Notes under the pieces: generated by a model
Told to the model about the DNA's origin: nothing
Databases searched by the model: none
The model's input: only the letters and a program-made list of their open reading frames with translations
Source: Mesorhizobium sp. L-8-3
GTDB lineage: Bacteria; Pseudomonadota; Alphaproteobacteria; Rhizobiales; Rhizobiaceae
Direction of reading: 5' to 3'
NCBI RefSeq assembly: GCF_016756615.1
Contig: NZ_AP023262.1
Span: forward strand, 3,969,501 to 4,033,500
Length of the DNA stretch: 64,000 nt
Translations under genes and position numbers: made by a program
Part shown: piece by piece, positions 36,969 through 45,185 of the stretch
How positions within the stretch are numbered: the stretch's first letter is position 1
How the letters are laid out: the number at the start of each line of letters is the position of its first letter

Positions 36969-37823
36969 ATGACTACGGTTCCCGCTTCGGCCGCGAGATG
37001 GCGGTTCAGGACGCCGAGCGTCATTCCGGGTTTCGGACTGGCGCTCGGTTTCGCGCTCGTCTACCTCACGCTCGTCATCCTCATCCCGCTCTCGGGACTC
37101 GCCTGGCGCTCCGCCTCGCTCGGGCCTGCCGACTTCCTGGCCATCGCCACCGACGAGCGCACGCTGAAGGCGCTCCGGATCAGCTTCGGCGCGTCGCTGA
37201 TCGCGGCGGCCGTCAATGTCGTTTTCGGCACGATCGTGGCCTGGGTCCTGGTGCGCTACCGTTTTCCCGGCCGGCGCATCGTCGACGCGATGGTCGACCT
37301 GCCCTTCGCCCTGCCGACCGCGGTGGCCGGCATCGCGCTCACCACGCTCTACGCACCCAATGGCTGGATCGGGTCGCTGCTGGCGCCGCTCGGCGTAAAG
37401 GTGGCCTACACGCCGCTCGGCATCGTGGTCGCGCTGATCTTCATCGGGCTGCCCTTCGTGGTGCGCACGGTGCAGCCGGTCATGGAGGAGATCGACAAGG
37501 AGGTCGAGGAGGCGGCCGCCACGCTCGGCGCCGGCCGGTTCCAGACGATCAGGCGCGTGCTGGCGCCCGGACTCGCCCCGGCCGTCATCACCGGCTTCGC
37601 ACTCGCCTTCGCGCGCGCTGTGGGCGAATACGGCTCCGTCATCTTCATTGCCGGAAACCTGCCCTACGTGTCGGAGATCGCGCCGCTGCTGATCGTTATC
37701 AGGCTGGAGGAATACGACTATGCCGGCGCGACGGCGGTCGCGGCGATCATGCTGGTGATCGCCTTCACCATGCTTCTGGTGATCAATCTCCTTCAAGCGT
37801 GGAGCCGCAGGCGTTATGGCTGA
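36969..37823 (+). CDS. cysT: sulfate ABC transporter permease CysT
   Basis: Inner-membrane permease, 284 residues, six helices. The ATG at 36969 is preferred to the GTG two codons earlier. The coupling EAA loop is EEAAATLGAGRFQTIRRVLAP; PFALPTAVAGIALTTLYAPNGW and FARAVGEYGSVIFIAGN are typical of CysT/CysU. It overlaps cysW by 8 bp, so the two pore subunits are translated together. Confidence 0.93.
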   Translation: MTTVPASAARWRFRTPSVIPGFGLALGFALVYLTLVILIPLSGLAWRSASLGPADFLAIATDERTLKALRISFGASLIAAAVNVVFGTIVAWVLVRYRFPGRRIVDAMVDLPFALPTAVAGIALTTLYAPNGWIGSLLAPLGVKVAYTPLGIVVALIFIGLPFVVRTVQPVMEEIDKEVEEAAATLGAGRFQTIRRVLAPGLAPAVITGFALAFARAVGEYGSVIFIAGNLPYVSEIAPLLIVIRLEEYDYAGATAVAAIMLVIAFTMLLVINLLQAWSRRRYG

Positions 37824-38706
37824 CCTTCGCGGCTACTACGAACCGGAAGCGGCGGAGACCGCGTCGCCCGTCACCGAGAGCCTGCGGGCGCGCCTGGCGC
37901 TGATGCTCGCCGCTTTCCTCTTCCTCGGCGTCTTCCTTGTGCTGCCGCTGATCGTCGTGTTCGTCGAAGCCTTCAGCAAAGGTGCGGGCACCTTCCTGGA
38001 GGCGCTGTCCGACAGCGACACACGTTCCGCCATCCGGCTCACCCTGCTGGTCGCGGCGATCTCGGTGCCGCTCAACCTCGTCTTCGGCGTGGCCGCAGCC
38101 TGGGCGATCGCCAAGTTCGAGTTCAAGGGCAAAGCCTTCCTCATCACCCTGATCGACCTGCCGTTCTCGGTCTCACCGGTCATTTCCGGTCTGGTCTACG
38201 TGCTGCTCTTCGGTGCGGGCAGCACGCTCGGGCCCTGGCTCAAGACGCATGGCATCGAGATCCTGTTCGCCGTGCCCGGCATCGTGCTCGCCACGGTTTT
38301 CGTCACCTTTCCCTTCGTTGCGCGCGAGTTGATCCCGCTGATGCAGGAGCAGGGAACGGGCGACGAGGAGGCAGCGCTGTCGCTGGGCGCCAGCGGCTGG
38401 CAGACCTTCCGCCACGTGACGCTGCCCAACATCAAATGGGGCCTGCTCTACGGCGTGCTCCTGTGCAACGCGCGCGCCATGGGTGAGTTCGGGGCGGTGT
38501 CGGTCGTTTCAGGCCACATACGCGGGCTCACCAACACCATGCCGCTGCATGTCGAGATCCTCTACAACGAATACAATGCCGCCGGCGCCTTCGCCGTCGC
38601 ATCGTTGCTCGCCGGGCTGGCGTTGGTCACGCTGGTGCTGAAGACGCTGCTGAAATGCGCTACGGCGACGCCATCGCCGGAAGACGCGGCCACTGATCAA
38701 GGGTAA
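37816..38706 (+). CDS. cysW: sulfate ABC transporter permease CysW
   Basis: Second permease, 296 residues. After a short cytoplasmic tail (MADLRGYYEPEAAETASP) come six helices. Family blocks are FGVAAAWAIAKFEFKGKAFL, DLPFSVSPVISGLVYVLLFG and ARAMGEFGAVSVVSGHIRG; the EAA loop is EEAALSLGASGWQTFRHVTLP. It follows cysT with an overlap and precedes cysA by 7 bp. Confidence 0.93.
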   Translation: MADLRGYYEPEAAETASPVTESLRARLALMLAAFLFLGVFLVLPLIVVFVEAFSKGAGTFLEALSDSDTRSAIRLTLLVAAISVPLNLVFGVAAAWAIAKFEFKGKAFLITLIDLPFSVSPVISGLVYVLLFGAGSTLGPWLKTHGIEILFAVPGIVLATVFVTFPFVARELIPLMQEQGTGDEEAALSLGASGWQTFRHVTLPNIKWGLLYGVLLCNARAMGEFGAVSVVSGHIRGLTNTMPLHVEILYNEYNAAGAFAVASLLAGLALVTLVLKTLLKCATATPSPEDAATDQG

Positions 38707-38713
38707 TCGCCAC

Positions 38714-39754
38714 ATGGAAGTTCGCGTCGTCAATGTGCGCAAGGAGTTCGATCGCTTCCCGGCGCTTCACGATGTCTCGCTCGACATCCGTTCGGGCGAA
38801 CTGATCGCGCTTCTCGGGCCTTCGGGCTCCGGAAAGACGACATTGCTGCGGCTGATTGCCGGCCTCGAGCGTCCGACAGGCGGGGCTGTCTTTTTCGGCG
38901 ACGAGGATGCCTCACGAAAGACGGTGCAGGAGCGCAATGTCGGGTTCGTCTTCCAGCACTACGCCCTGTTCCGCCACATGACGGTGGCCGAAAACATCGG
39001 CTTCGGCCTGAAGGTGCGCAAGCAGGGTCGCCCCACAGACGCGGCGATCCGCCGCCGCGCCCTCGAATTGCTCGACCTCGTGCAGCTTTCCGGGTTGGAA
39101 AGGCGCTACCCGGCCCAGCTTTCGGGCGGCCAGCGCCAGCGTGTGGCTCTGGCGCGGGCGCTGGCCATCGAACCACGTGTGCTGCTGCTCGACGAGCCCT
39201 TCGGCGCGCTCGACGCACAGGTGCGACGCGACCTCCGCCGCTGGCTGCGCGATTTGCACGACCGCACCGGCCATACGACCGTCTTCGTCACCCATGATCA
39301 GGAGGAGGCGCTGGAACTCGCCGACCGCGTGGTCGTCATGAGCCAGGGGGCGATCGAGCAGGTCGGAACGGCGGACGACGTCTACGATACGCCCAACTCA
39401 CCCTTCGTATACGGCTTTATCGGCGATTCGAGCGCGCTGCCCGTGCGGTTGGAGAGCGGGGAAGCGTGGATTGCCGATCGTCCGATCGGACTTGCGGCAA
39501 CCGGTTTCCCCGACGGTGAGGCTCTGCTCTGTTTCCGCCCGCACGATATCGAACTCGTCGAGGGATGCAGCGGCTGCATCGCGGGTACTGTGGCCACCAG
39601 CCACCGTTTCGCGGCGACCCGGCGGGTCGAACTGGAGGTGGGCGGCGAGCGCCGGAAGGTCGAGATCGAGCTGCCGGTCGACCATCCGGTCGCTCAGAAG
39701 AGCCGCATCGCCTTCCGGCCGCGCAAATGGAAGCTGTTTCCCGAGGCGGCCTGA
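38714..39754 (+). CDS. cysA: sulfate/thiosulfate import ATP-binding protein
   Basis: ATPase of the sulfate importer, 346 residues. Walker A GPSGSGKTTLLR (about residue 36), VFQHYALFRHMTV Q-loop, LSGGQRQRVALARA signature, LLLDEPFGALDAQVR Walker B and THDQEEALELADRV switch. The C-terminal ~110 residues are the TOBE-like regulatory domain, with FRPHDIELVE. It closes the operon; 94 bp later the P-type ATPase begins with its own MerR-type promoter. Confidence 0.93.
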   Translation: MEVRVVNVRKEFDRFPALHDVSLDIRSGELIALLGPSGSGKTTLLRLIAGLERPTGGAVFFGDEDASRKTVQERNVGFVFQHYALFRHMTVAENIGFGLKVRKQGRPTDAAIRRRALELLDLVQLSGLERRYPAQLSGGQRQRVALARALAIEPRVLLLDEPFGALDAQVRRDLRRWLRDLHDRTGHTTVFVTHDQEEALELADRVVVMSQGAIEQVGTADDVYDTPNSPFVYGFIGDSSALPVRLESGEAWIADRPIGLAATGFPDGEALLCFRPHDIELVEGCSGCIAGTVATSHRFAATRRVELEVGGERRKVEIELPVDHPVAQKSRIAFRPRKWKLFPEAA

Positions 39755-39783
39755 CGTCTTTTTCCCGATCGCGATTTTCCCTC

Positions 39784-39814
39784 TTGTAGCTCTAGTTGCT
39801 AGAGGAATTAGGCT
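39784..39814 (+). promoter_or_regulatory. MerR-type promoter of the metal ATPase
   Basis: A -35-like TTGTAG (39784-39789) and -10-like TAGGCT (39809-39814) are separated by 19 bp, the overlong spacer that MerR proteins untwist. The spacer holds a perfect dyad CTCTAG-TTG-CTAGAG (39790-39804), similar to operators of ZntR/CadR/PbrR proteins. The ATPase starts 35 bp downstream. The likely regulator is the MerR gene at 43997. Confidence 0.6.
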
Positions 39815-39848
39815 GCGGAAATCTGACCTGCCAGGAGAGCTTTCCGTC

Positions 39849-42113
39849 ATGGCCGATGCCGCCCAAAGGACCCGATTCCGCGTAGACGGAATGGATTGCG
39901 CGAGCTGCGCCGCCAAGATCGACAAGGCAACGCGCCGGACATCCGGCGTCAGCGAGGTTTCCGTATCCGTCACAGCCGGCACGATGGTGGTCGAACATGA
40001 TGGCGGCGCCGACCTCGAGGAGATCAGGCGCCGCGTCGCCAGCCTTGGCTATGGCATAAGGCCCGACTCGTCGCCGGTGCGCCCGGCGCAGCAAGCCGCA
40101 CATCATGATCACGACCAGTGCTGCGGGCATGCACAAGACCATGGCGATGGAGATGCACACCACCCCGGCGACGGTCATGGGCCGGCCATCGCGGCCGAAG
40201 CTGCCGCGACGGCCGGCCCCTACGGCCACGATCACGGCAGTAGGGAAGGGGCATGGTGGACTTCGTCGAAAGCCAGGCTGACGATCGCCTGCGGCATCGC
40301 GCTCGGCGCGGCCTATCTCCTCGCCAAACTCTATCCGGCGACGGAGCCCTGGGCCTATATCGCGGCCATGGCGGTAGGGCTCATCCCGATTGCCCGGCGC
40401 GCCGTCGTCGCCGCGTTGAACGGCATGCCCTTCACGATCGAGACGCTGATGACGGTCGCGGCGGTCGGCGCCGTCGTCATCAATGCCGGCGAGGAAGCCG
40501 CCGCCGTCGTGTTCCTGTTCCTGGTCGGCGAACTCCTGGAAGGCGTGGCCGCCGGCCGGGCCCGCGCCAGCATCAAGGCGCTCGCCACGCTGGTGCCCAA
40601 GACGGCCTTCGTCGAGAACGGCGGCAAGGTCACGGAAGTGCCGGCGGACGGTCTCGCCGTGGGCGCGACCATCCTGGTGCGACCGGGCGACCGGGTGCCG
40701 GCCGACGGGATCATCCTGTCGGGCGAGACCTCGATCGACGAGGCGCCTGTCACCGGCGAGTCGGTGCCGAACAAGAAGCGACCGGAAGATCAGGTCTATG
40801 CCGGCACGATCAACCAGGATGCCGCGATCCGGGTGCGGGTGACGGCGGCAGCTCAAGACAACACGATCGCCCGCATCATTCAGCTCGTCGAGCAGGCACA
40901 GGAATCGAAGGCGCCGACGGAACGCTTCATCGACAGCTTCTCGAAATATTATACGCCCGGAGTGATGCTCGTCGCGCTGCTCGTCGCCATCGTGCCGCCG
41001 CTCGCCTTGTCGGGCGACTGGAACGAATGGATCTACAAGGGCCTGGCGATCCTGCTGATCGGCTGCCCTTGCGCCCTGGTCATCTCGACCCCGGCGGCCA
41101 TCGCGGCGAGCCTTTCGGCCGGGGCGCGGCGCGGCATGCTGATGAAGGGCGGCGCGGTGCTCGAAACCCTGGGCAAGGTCACCAAGGTCGCCTTCGACAA
41201 GACTGGCACATTGACTGCCGGACGACCGAAGGTCACCGACATCGTCGGGGCCGGGCGTTCACAGGTCGAAACCCTGAAGCTCGCCGCCGATCTCGAAATC
41301 GGCTCCTCGCATCCGCTGGCTGTCGCCATCCTGGCCGAAGCCAGGCAGCGCGGCATCCCGGTGACGGCGGCGGCCGATGTGCGTGCCATCGGAGGAGAGG
41401 GTGTGGAAGGGAAGTCGGGCGCCGTCAGCCTTTTCCTCGGCTCGCCGCAAGCCGCCGAAAAGCGTATCGCCCTGGCCGACAGCCTGCGCGCGACGATCAC
41501 GGAGCTGAACGATCAGGGCAAGACCGTATCCGTGCTCCTCGCCGGCGGCGCCGTCGCCGGCCTGATCGCCATGCGCGACGAACCGCGCGAGGATGCGAAG
41601 GCCGGCATCCAAGCGCTCGCCGCATTGGGCGTCGGCGCGGTCATGCTCACCGGTGACAACCGACGCACCGCGGCTGCGATCGCCGAGGGGCTGGGCCTGG
41701 AGCCGAAGGCCGAGCTCATGCCGCAGGACAAGCAGCGCATCGTTGGAGAGTTGCGTGCGACCGGTGCGATCATCGCCAAAGTCGGGGACGGCATCAATGA
41801 CGCACCGGCCCTGGCGGCAGCCGATGTCGGTATCGCCATGGGCGGCGGGACGGATGTCGCGCTGGAGACCGCCGACGCCGCCGTGCTCCACGGCCGCGTC
41901 GCCGACGTCGCCGGCATGGTGGCCTTGTCGCGCGCGACGATGTCGAACATCTGGCAGAACATCACGATGGCGCTCGGACTGAAGGCGGTGTTCCTGGTCA
42001 CGACGGTCATCGGCATCACGGGGCTGTGGCCCGCGATCCTGGCCGACACGGGTGCGACCGTGCTGGTCACCGCCAACGCCATGCGGCTTCTCGCCTGGCG
42101 CGGTCACGGTTAG
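39849..42113 (+). CDS. Zn2+/Cd2+/Pb2+-exporting P1B-type ATPase
   Basis: 754 residues from the ATG at 39849; the longer open frame upstream is the antisense-like overlap with cysA. An N-terminal heavy-metal domain has GMDCASC, followed by a His/Asp-rich linker (about 80-135) that may bind metal. Transmembrane CPC is at 406-408, the phosphorylation motif DKTGT at 450, then the SSHPLA motif, TGDN and GDGINDAPALAAADVG. A Lys in GLKAVFLVTT and an Asp in ADTGATVLVTANAMRL near the C-terminus mark the P1B-2 (ZntA/CadA) class rather than copper pumps. It exports toxic divalent metal to the periplasm. Confidence 0.9.
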   Translation: MADAAQRTRFRVDGMDCASCAAKIDKATRRTSGVSEVSVSVTAGTMVVEHDGGADLEEIRRRVASLGYGIRPDSSPVRPAQQAAHHDHDQCCGHAQDHGDGDAHHPGDGHGPAIAAEAAATAGPYGHDHGSREGAWWTSSKARLTIACGIALGAAYLLAKLYPATEPWAYIAAMAVGLIPIARRAVVAALNGMPFTIETLMTVAAVGAVVINAGEEAAAVVFLFLVGELLEGVAAGRARASIKALATLVPKTAFVENGGKVTEVPADGLAVGATILVRPGDRVPADGIILSGETSIDEAPVTGESVPNKKRPEDQVYAGTINQDAAIRVRVTAAAQDNTIARIIQLVEQAQESKAPTERFIDSFSKYYTPGVMLVALLVAIVPPLALSGDWNEWIYKGLAILLIGCPCALVISTPAAIAASLSAGARRGMLMKGGAVLETLGKVTKVAFDKTGTLTAGRPKVTDIVGAGRSQVETLKLAADLEIGSSHPLAVAILAEARQRGIPVTAAADVRAIGGEGVEGKSGAVSLFLGSPQAAEKRIALADSLRATITELNDQGKTVSVLLAGGAVAGLIAMRDEPREDAKAGIQALAALGVGAVMLTGDNRRTAAAIAEGLGLEPKAELMPQDKQRIVGELRATGAIIAKVGDGINDAPALAAADVGIAMGGGTDVALETADAAVLHGRVADVAGMVALSRATMSNIWQNITMALGLKAVFLVTTVIGITGLWPAILADTGATVLVTANAMRLLAWRGHG

Positions 42114-42504
42114 ACAGACAGGATTTTGAGGGCGGCGTCCGTTCTTTCGGGCTGCAGCGTTTACATCGTCACACCTGACGCGAGGGCAGAAATGGTGGAT
42201 GAGGGGAGCGACGCAAAGGCGGCGTGTTCCCGAATATGACCGCGAGCTATACGGTGCGGCCTGATCTGATCCGCGTTGTCGCCGTAATCCACGGGGCGCG
42301 GCTCATGGAAAACGTCCGGCCGCTCTGACCCCTCTATTTGACGCCCCACCGTGCGCGCCGGATGAAAGCCGGCGGCGGGGCGGCCTGGCCGGCTCTCTCC
42401 ACCACGCCAATCAGCTTCATCGCAACGCGCCGACCGGTTGCGCGACCACTGGTCGGGAGCGAGGCGAGGGGTGCATCCGCCGATGTCCCGCGCCGCGGCG
42501 ACGG
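42114..42504. other. 391-bp convergent intergenic stretch
   Basis: Lies between the convergent P-type ATPase and L,D-transpeptidase genes. I see no gene, clear terminator or repeat of note; small open frames here are not protein-like. Base composition is like the surroundings. Confidence 0.4.
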
Positions 42505-43512
42505 TCAGTCGTCGGTGCTGTGCGGATCGGCCAGCGCGGCGTCCGGACGGCTGATCGGCACGGAAGTCCTGGACGTCCTCTTGGCCAGGCTTTTCGGACC
42601 GTTGCGCTCGAGCAGCTTGCGGAACGACGGATGCATGCCGCCGTCCGAATAGGCATGGGCGCGAAGCACGGTGCCGCTCGCGAGCAGCGTATCGACGGCG
42701 TGCCTGTCCGCGTTGCTGCGTGCCGCGACTGCCGGGTCCTGGGGCTTGGTGTTCGGCGGGCAGGCCGCAAGCGGGTCCGTCGGCTCGCCGCCTTCGAACT
42801 CGGCGTCGAAGACATACTGCCGCCCGCAATAGGAGACCTTCGGCTGCCGGCGCGTTACCTCGAAGGTGTCGTAGCCCTGTTTGATGTTGGTCCAGAAGGC
42901 ATAGTTGGGGTCATTCCGGTTCCGGGCCATGTTCTCCGGTGTCATCCGGAACGGATAGGCCTGCACCTGGAAGGTGGTCTGCCCACCTCTCAAGGCCTCG
43001 CGAACCACGGCATAGATCTCGGCGACGCCGTCATCGGTGAGTGCGTAGCAGCCGGACGAGGAACAGGCGCCATGGACCATCAGCGCCTCGCCGCTGTAAC
43101 CGAGCGCTGCTTCCAGCTTGTTCGGATAGCCCAGATTGAACGACAGGTAGTATTGCGACCTCGGATTGAGATTCTGCACCGAGACATGATAGAAGCCTTC
43201 GGGCGCCTGTCGGTCGCCGTTGCGGGTCTTGGGTCCGAGCTTCCCCGACCAGCGGCACATCGGATAGGTCTTGAGCAGCGCGAAGCGGCCGGTGCGGTCG
43301 CGTTTCCAGATTTCGAGCTCGCTCTCCTGCTTGAAGATGCGCACGACTATCGGGCTCGACGGCGACATCGACTTGGCGTTCATGGTCGCCGTCAGCTTGG
43401 CCGGGATCGGCTGCAGCGCCTTCGTGTCGACATCGAGCACCGACGACACGCAACCTGCAGCCGTCAAGCCGAGAGCGAGGAGAGTTGCGAGTTGGAGGGA
43501 TTTTCGAAACAC
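42505..43512 (-). CDS. YafK-like murein L,D-transpeptidase lipoprotein
   Basis: From the GTG at 43512, 335 residues begin with a lipoprotein signal (hydrophobic LLALGLT, lipobox TAAGC), so the protein is probably anchored in a membrane facing the periplasm. An ATG at 43581 would add 23 residues ahead of the signal and is less likely. The YkuD-like catalytic motif is MVHGACSSSGCYALTDD, with conserved His and Cys, in the YafK style. Substrates of this group include the link between peptidoglycan and outer-membrane lipoprotein, so wall-envelope anchoring or remodelling is plausible. Confidence 0.8.
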   Translation of the reverse strand: MFRKSLQLATLLALGLTAAGCVSSVLDVDTKALQPIPAKLTATMNAKSMSPSSPIVVRIFKQESELEIWKRDRTGRFALLKTYPMCRWSGKLGPKTRNGDRQAPEGFYHVSVQNLNPRSQYYLSFNLGYPNKLEAALGYSGEALMVHGACSSSGCYALTDDGVAEIYAVVREALRGGQTTFQVQAYPFRMTPENMARNRNDPNYAFWTNIKQGYDTFEVTRRQPKVSYCGRQYVFDAEFEGGEPTDPLAACPPNTKPQDPAVAARSNADRHAVDTLLASGTVLRAHAYSDGGMHPSFRKLLERNGPKSLAKRTSRTSVPISRPDAALADPHSTDD

Positions 43513-43605
43513 GTCAGAACCTTGATCGATTCGGGCATAGACCGAGCTGCTCCACGCGGGAGCATTCGAACCACATAGCATCGTGGCGATCCTCGGTCAC
43601 CATAG

Positions 43606-43883
43606 TTAAGTTTTTGTTGCTGCCGGTGCGGCAATAACACGCTGGATCTTCTGCAGAATCACCTCGCGACTCTCATGCAGGTCGATCATGCCGGAAAGAC
43701 GACCTTGGCGATCGAAGAGCAGTTCCACCGATATGCCGTCTCGCATCGGATAATGCGTGCGGTGGCGATCTTGGCCGGAGCCGAGCCGGTCACCAGCATC
43801 AGTGTTTCAGGATCAAGGATTTCCATCTCTTCCATCATCGACTCGTCGCCTGTGGCTAACACCTCCAGCGGCATGAGGTTCAA
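43606..43883 (-). pseudogene. possible frameshifted short gene
   Basis: Two overlapping minus-strand frames both look protein-like. Frame A starts at 43883 (MNLMPLEVLATGDES...) through EILDPETLMLVTGSAPAKIA; frame B, with its own ATG at 43746, reads MRDGISVELLFDRQGRLSGM and ends at 43606 after 46 residues. Frame A becomes implausible (ETAYRWNCSS) just where frame B begins, as expected of a single gene with a frameshift near 43746. The ETLMLVTGSAPAKIATARI part faintly recalls the C-terminus of VirD4/TraG coupling proteins, but the match is weak. Confidence 0.35.
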
Positions 43884-43962
43884 GCCGGGCAGGGCGGCCG
43901 ATACATGATCGAGGCCGCGTCAAATCCCGGTTGCGGCTGACGGCGCCGGCGCCTAAATATAG

Positions 43963-43977
43963 CTATAGTCACTGGAG
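43963..43977. promoter_or_regulatory. MerR-type operator at the MerR gene
   Basis: CTATAGTCACTGGAG, an imperfect dyad that agrees with the dyad before the P-type ATPase (CTCTAGTTGCTAGAG) at 11 of 15 positions. It ends 19 bp before the MerR start, so the regulator probably binds both sites and controls itself. Confidence 0.5.
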
Positions 43978-43996
43978 ATTTGGGCGGAGCATCGGA

Positions 43997-44410
43997 ATGT
44001 TCACCATCGGCGATCTGTCGCGCAAAACAGGGGTCAAGGTTCCGACCATCCGCTATTACGAACAGATGGGGCTGATGGCGCAGGCCGAACGCTCGGAGGG
44101 CAACCAGCGGCGCTACGGCACGGCCGAGCGGGACCGGCTCTCCTTCATAAAGCATGCGCGCGATCTTGGCCTCACCATCGAGTCCATTCGTGAACTGCTC
44201 GAGCTCAGCGCCCATCCCGAACGCCCCTGCGAGCAGGCCGACCGCATCGCGGCCGAGCAACTCCAGGCGGTGCGCGACCGCATCGCGAAGCTGAAGCGCC
44301 TGGAGCAGGAACTGGAGAGGATCTCCTCGCACTGCCATTCGGGTTCCGTCAGGGATTGTTATGTGATCCGGGCGCTGGCCAATCACGATCTCTGCGAGAG
44401 CGAGCACTGA
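43997..44410 (+). CDS. MerR-family heavy-metal regulator (ZntR/CadR/PbrR-like)
   Basis: 137 residues. An N-terminal winged helix (MFTIGDLSRKTGVKVPTIRYYE) is followed by the dimerising helix and a metal loop. Cysteines are at the positions used by divalent-metal sensors: one in HPERPCEQ, before the long helix, and a pair spaced by seven in SHCHSGSVRDC. Copper sensors lack the first. So Zn, Cd or Pb is the likely effector. The ATG is chosen because homology begins there; the frame extends upstream as noise. Likely regulator of the P1B ATPase 2 kb away. Confidence 0.85.
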   Translation: MFTIGDLSRKTGVKVPTIRYYEQMGLMAQAERSEGNQRRYGTAERDRLSFIKHARDLGLTIESIRELLELSAHPERPCEQADRIAAEQLQAVRDRIAKLKRLEQELERISSHCHSGSVRDCYVIRALANHDLCESEH

Positions 44411-44460
44411 CCTCGGGATCGAGCATCGCAGCATGAAAAGCCGCAGAGGGCGTTAGTGCC

Positions 44461-44901
44461 ATGGGTGAGCTTGCCGCCTATGGCGGGCTGTTCCTGGCCG
44501 CATTGCTGGCGGCGACGATCCTTCCAGCCCAGTCCGAAGCGGCGCTGGCGGCGTTGCTTCTCGCTGAAGCCTATTCGCCCGTCTTGCTGATCACCGTCGC
44601 GAGCATCGGGAATGTGCTGGGATCCGTCATCAATTGGCTGCTCGGGCGCGGCATCGATCGCTTCCGCGACCGGCCCTGGTTCCCGGTCCGGGCGGCGAGC
44701 CTCGACCGGGCGTCATCGTGGTACCAGCGCTATGGCCGATGGACGCTGCTCCTGAGCTGGCTCCCGATCATCGGCGATCCGCTGACGGTCGCCGCCGGCG
44801 TGTTGCGGGAGCCGCTCTGGAGCTTCCTGCTACTGGTCGCAGTGGCCAAGATCGGCCGCTATCTGGTGCTGGCCACGGCTCTTGGGTCGACCTGGTGGTG
44901 A
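44461..44901 (+). CDS. YqaA family membrane protein (DedA/VTT-like)
   Basis: 146 residues with three or four hydrophobic helices (LFLAALLAATILPAQSEAA, VLLITVASIGNVLGS, LLLSWLPIIGDPLTVAAGV). This is the short YqaA branch of the SNARE-associated/DedA superfamily; GNVLGSVINWLLGR and LPIIGDPLT are the conserved loops with the Arg, Gly and Asp typical of these proteins. Function is uncertain; relatives affect membrane homeostasis or metal sensitivity. It lies 50 bp behind the MerR gene on the same strand and may be co-transcribed. Confidence 0.75.
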   Translation: MGELAAYGGLFLAALLAATILPAQSEAALAALLLAEAYSPVLLITVASIGNVLGSVINWLLGRGIDRFRDRPWFPVRAASLDRASSWYQRYGRWTLLLSWLPIIGDPLTVAAGVLREPLWSFLLLVAVAKIGRYLVLATALGSTWW

Positions 44902-45185
44902 AGATCTGACGCTTGGCACCCGGTGCGGAAGATCTGTTCCGACCCTTCTCTGCCGTTCCGCTCAAGAAATGGAAGGGGAAGTACTGACCCGAGCGGACGT
45001 GCGGTGTGACGGCAGCGGACGTCCGAAACGCGCGATGGGGCAGTCCTTGCCAGGCATGCTGCATGGCTTCCTTGCCGGCCGACGATGGTCAGCGGCTATT
45101 CCATCCAAAAGGCGCCTTGAGTAGAATCGAAAGTTCCCCTTGCCCTCTTTCTTCCTGCTATCTTGGATATGAGGAGGGACGCCCG

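Noticed and set aside
42161..42504. Minus-strand extension of an alternate frame downstream of the L,D-transpeptidase
   Set aside because: It is an out-of-frame reading of the same gene running into the gap, with no domain.
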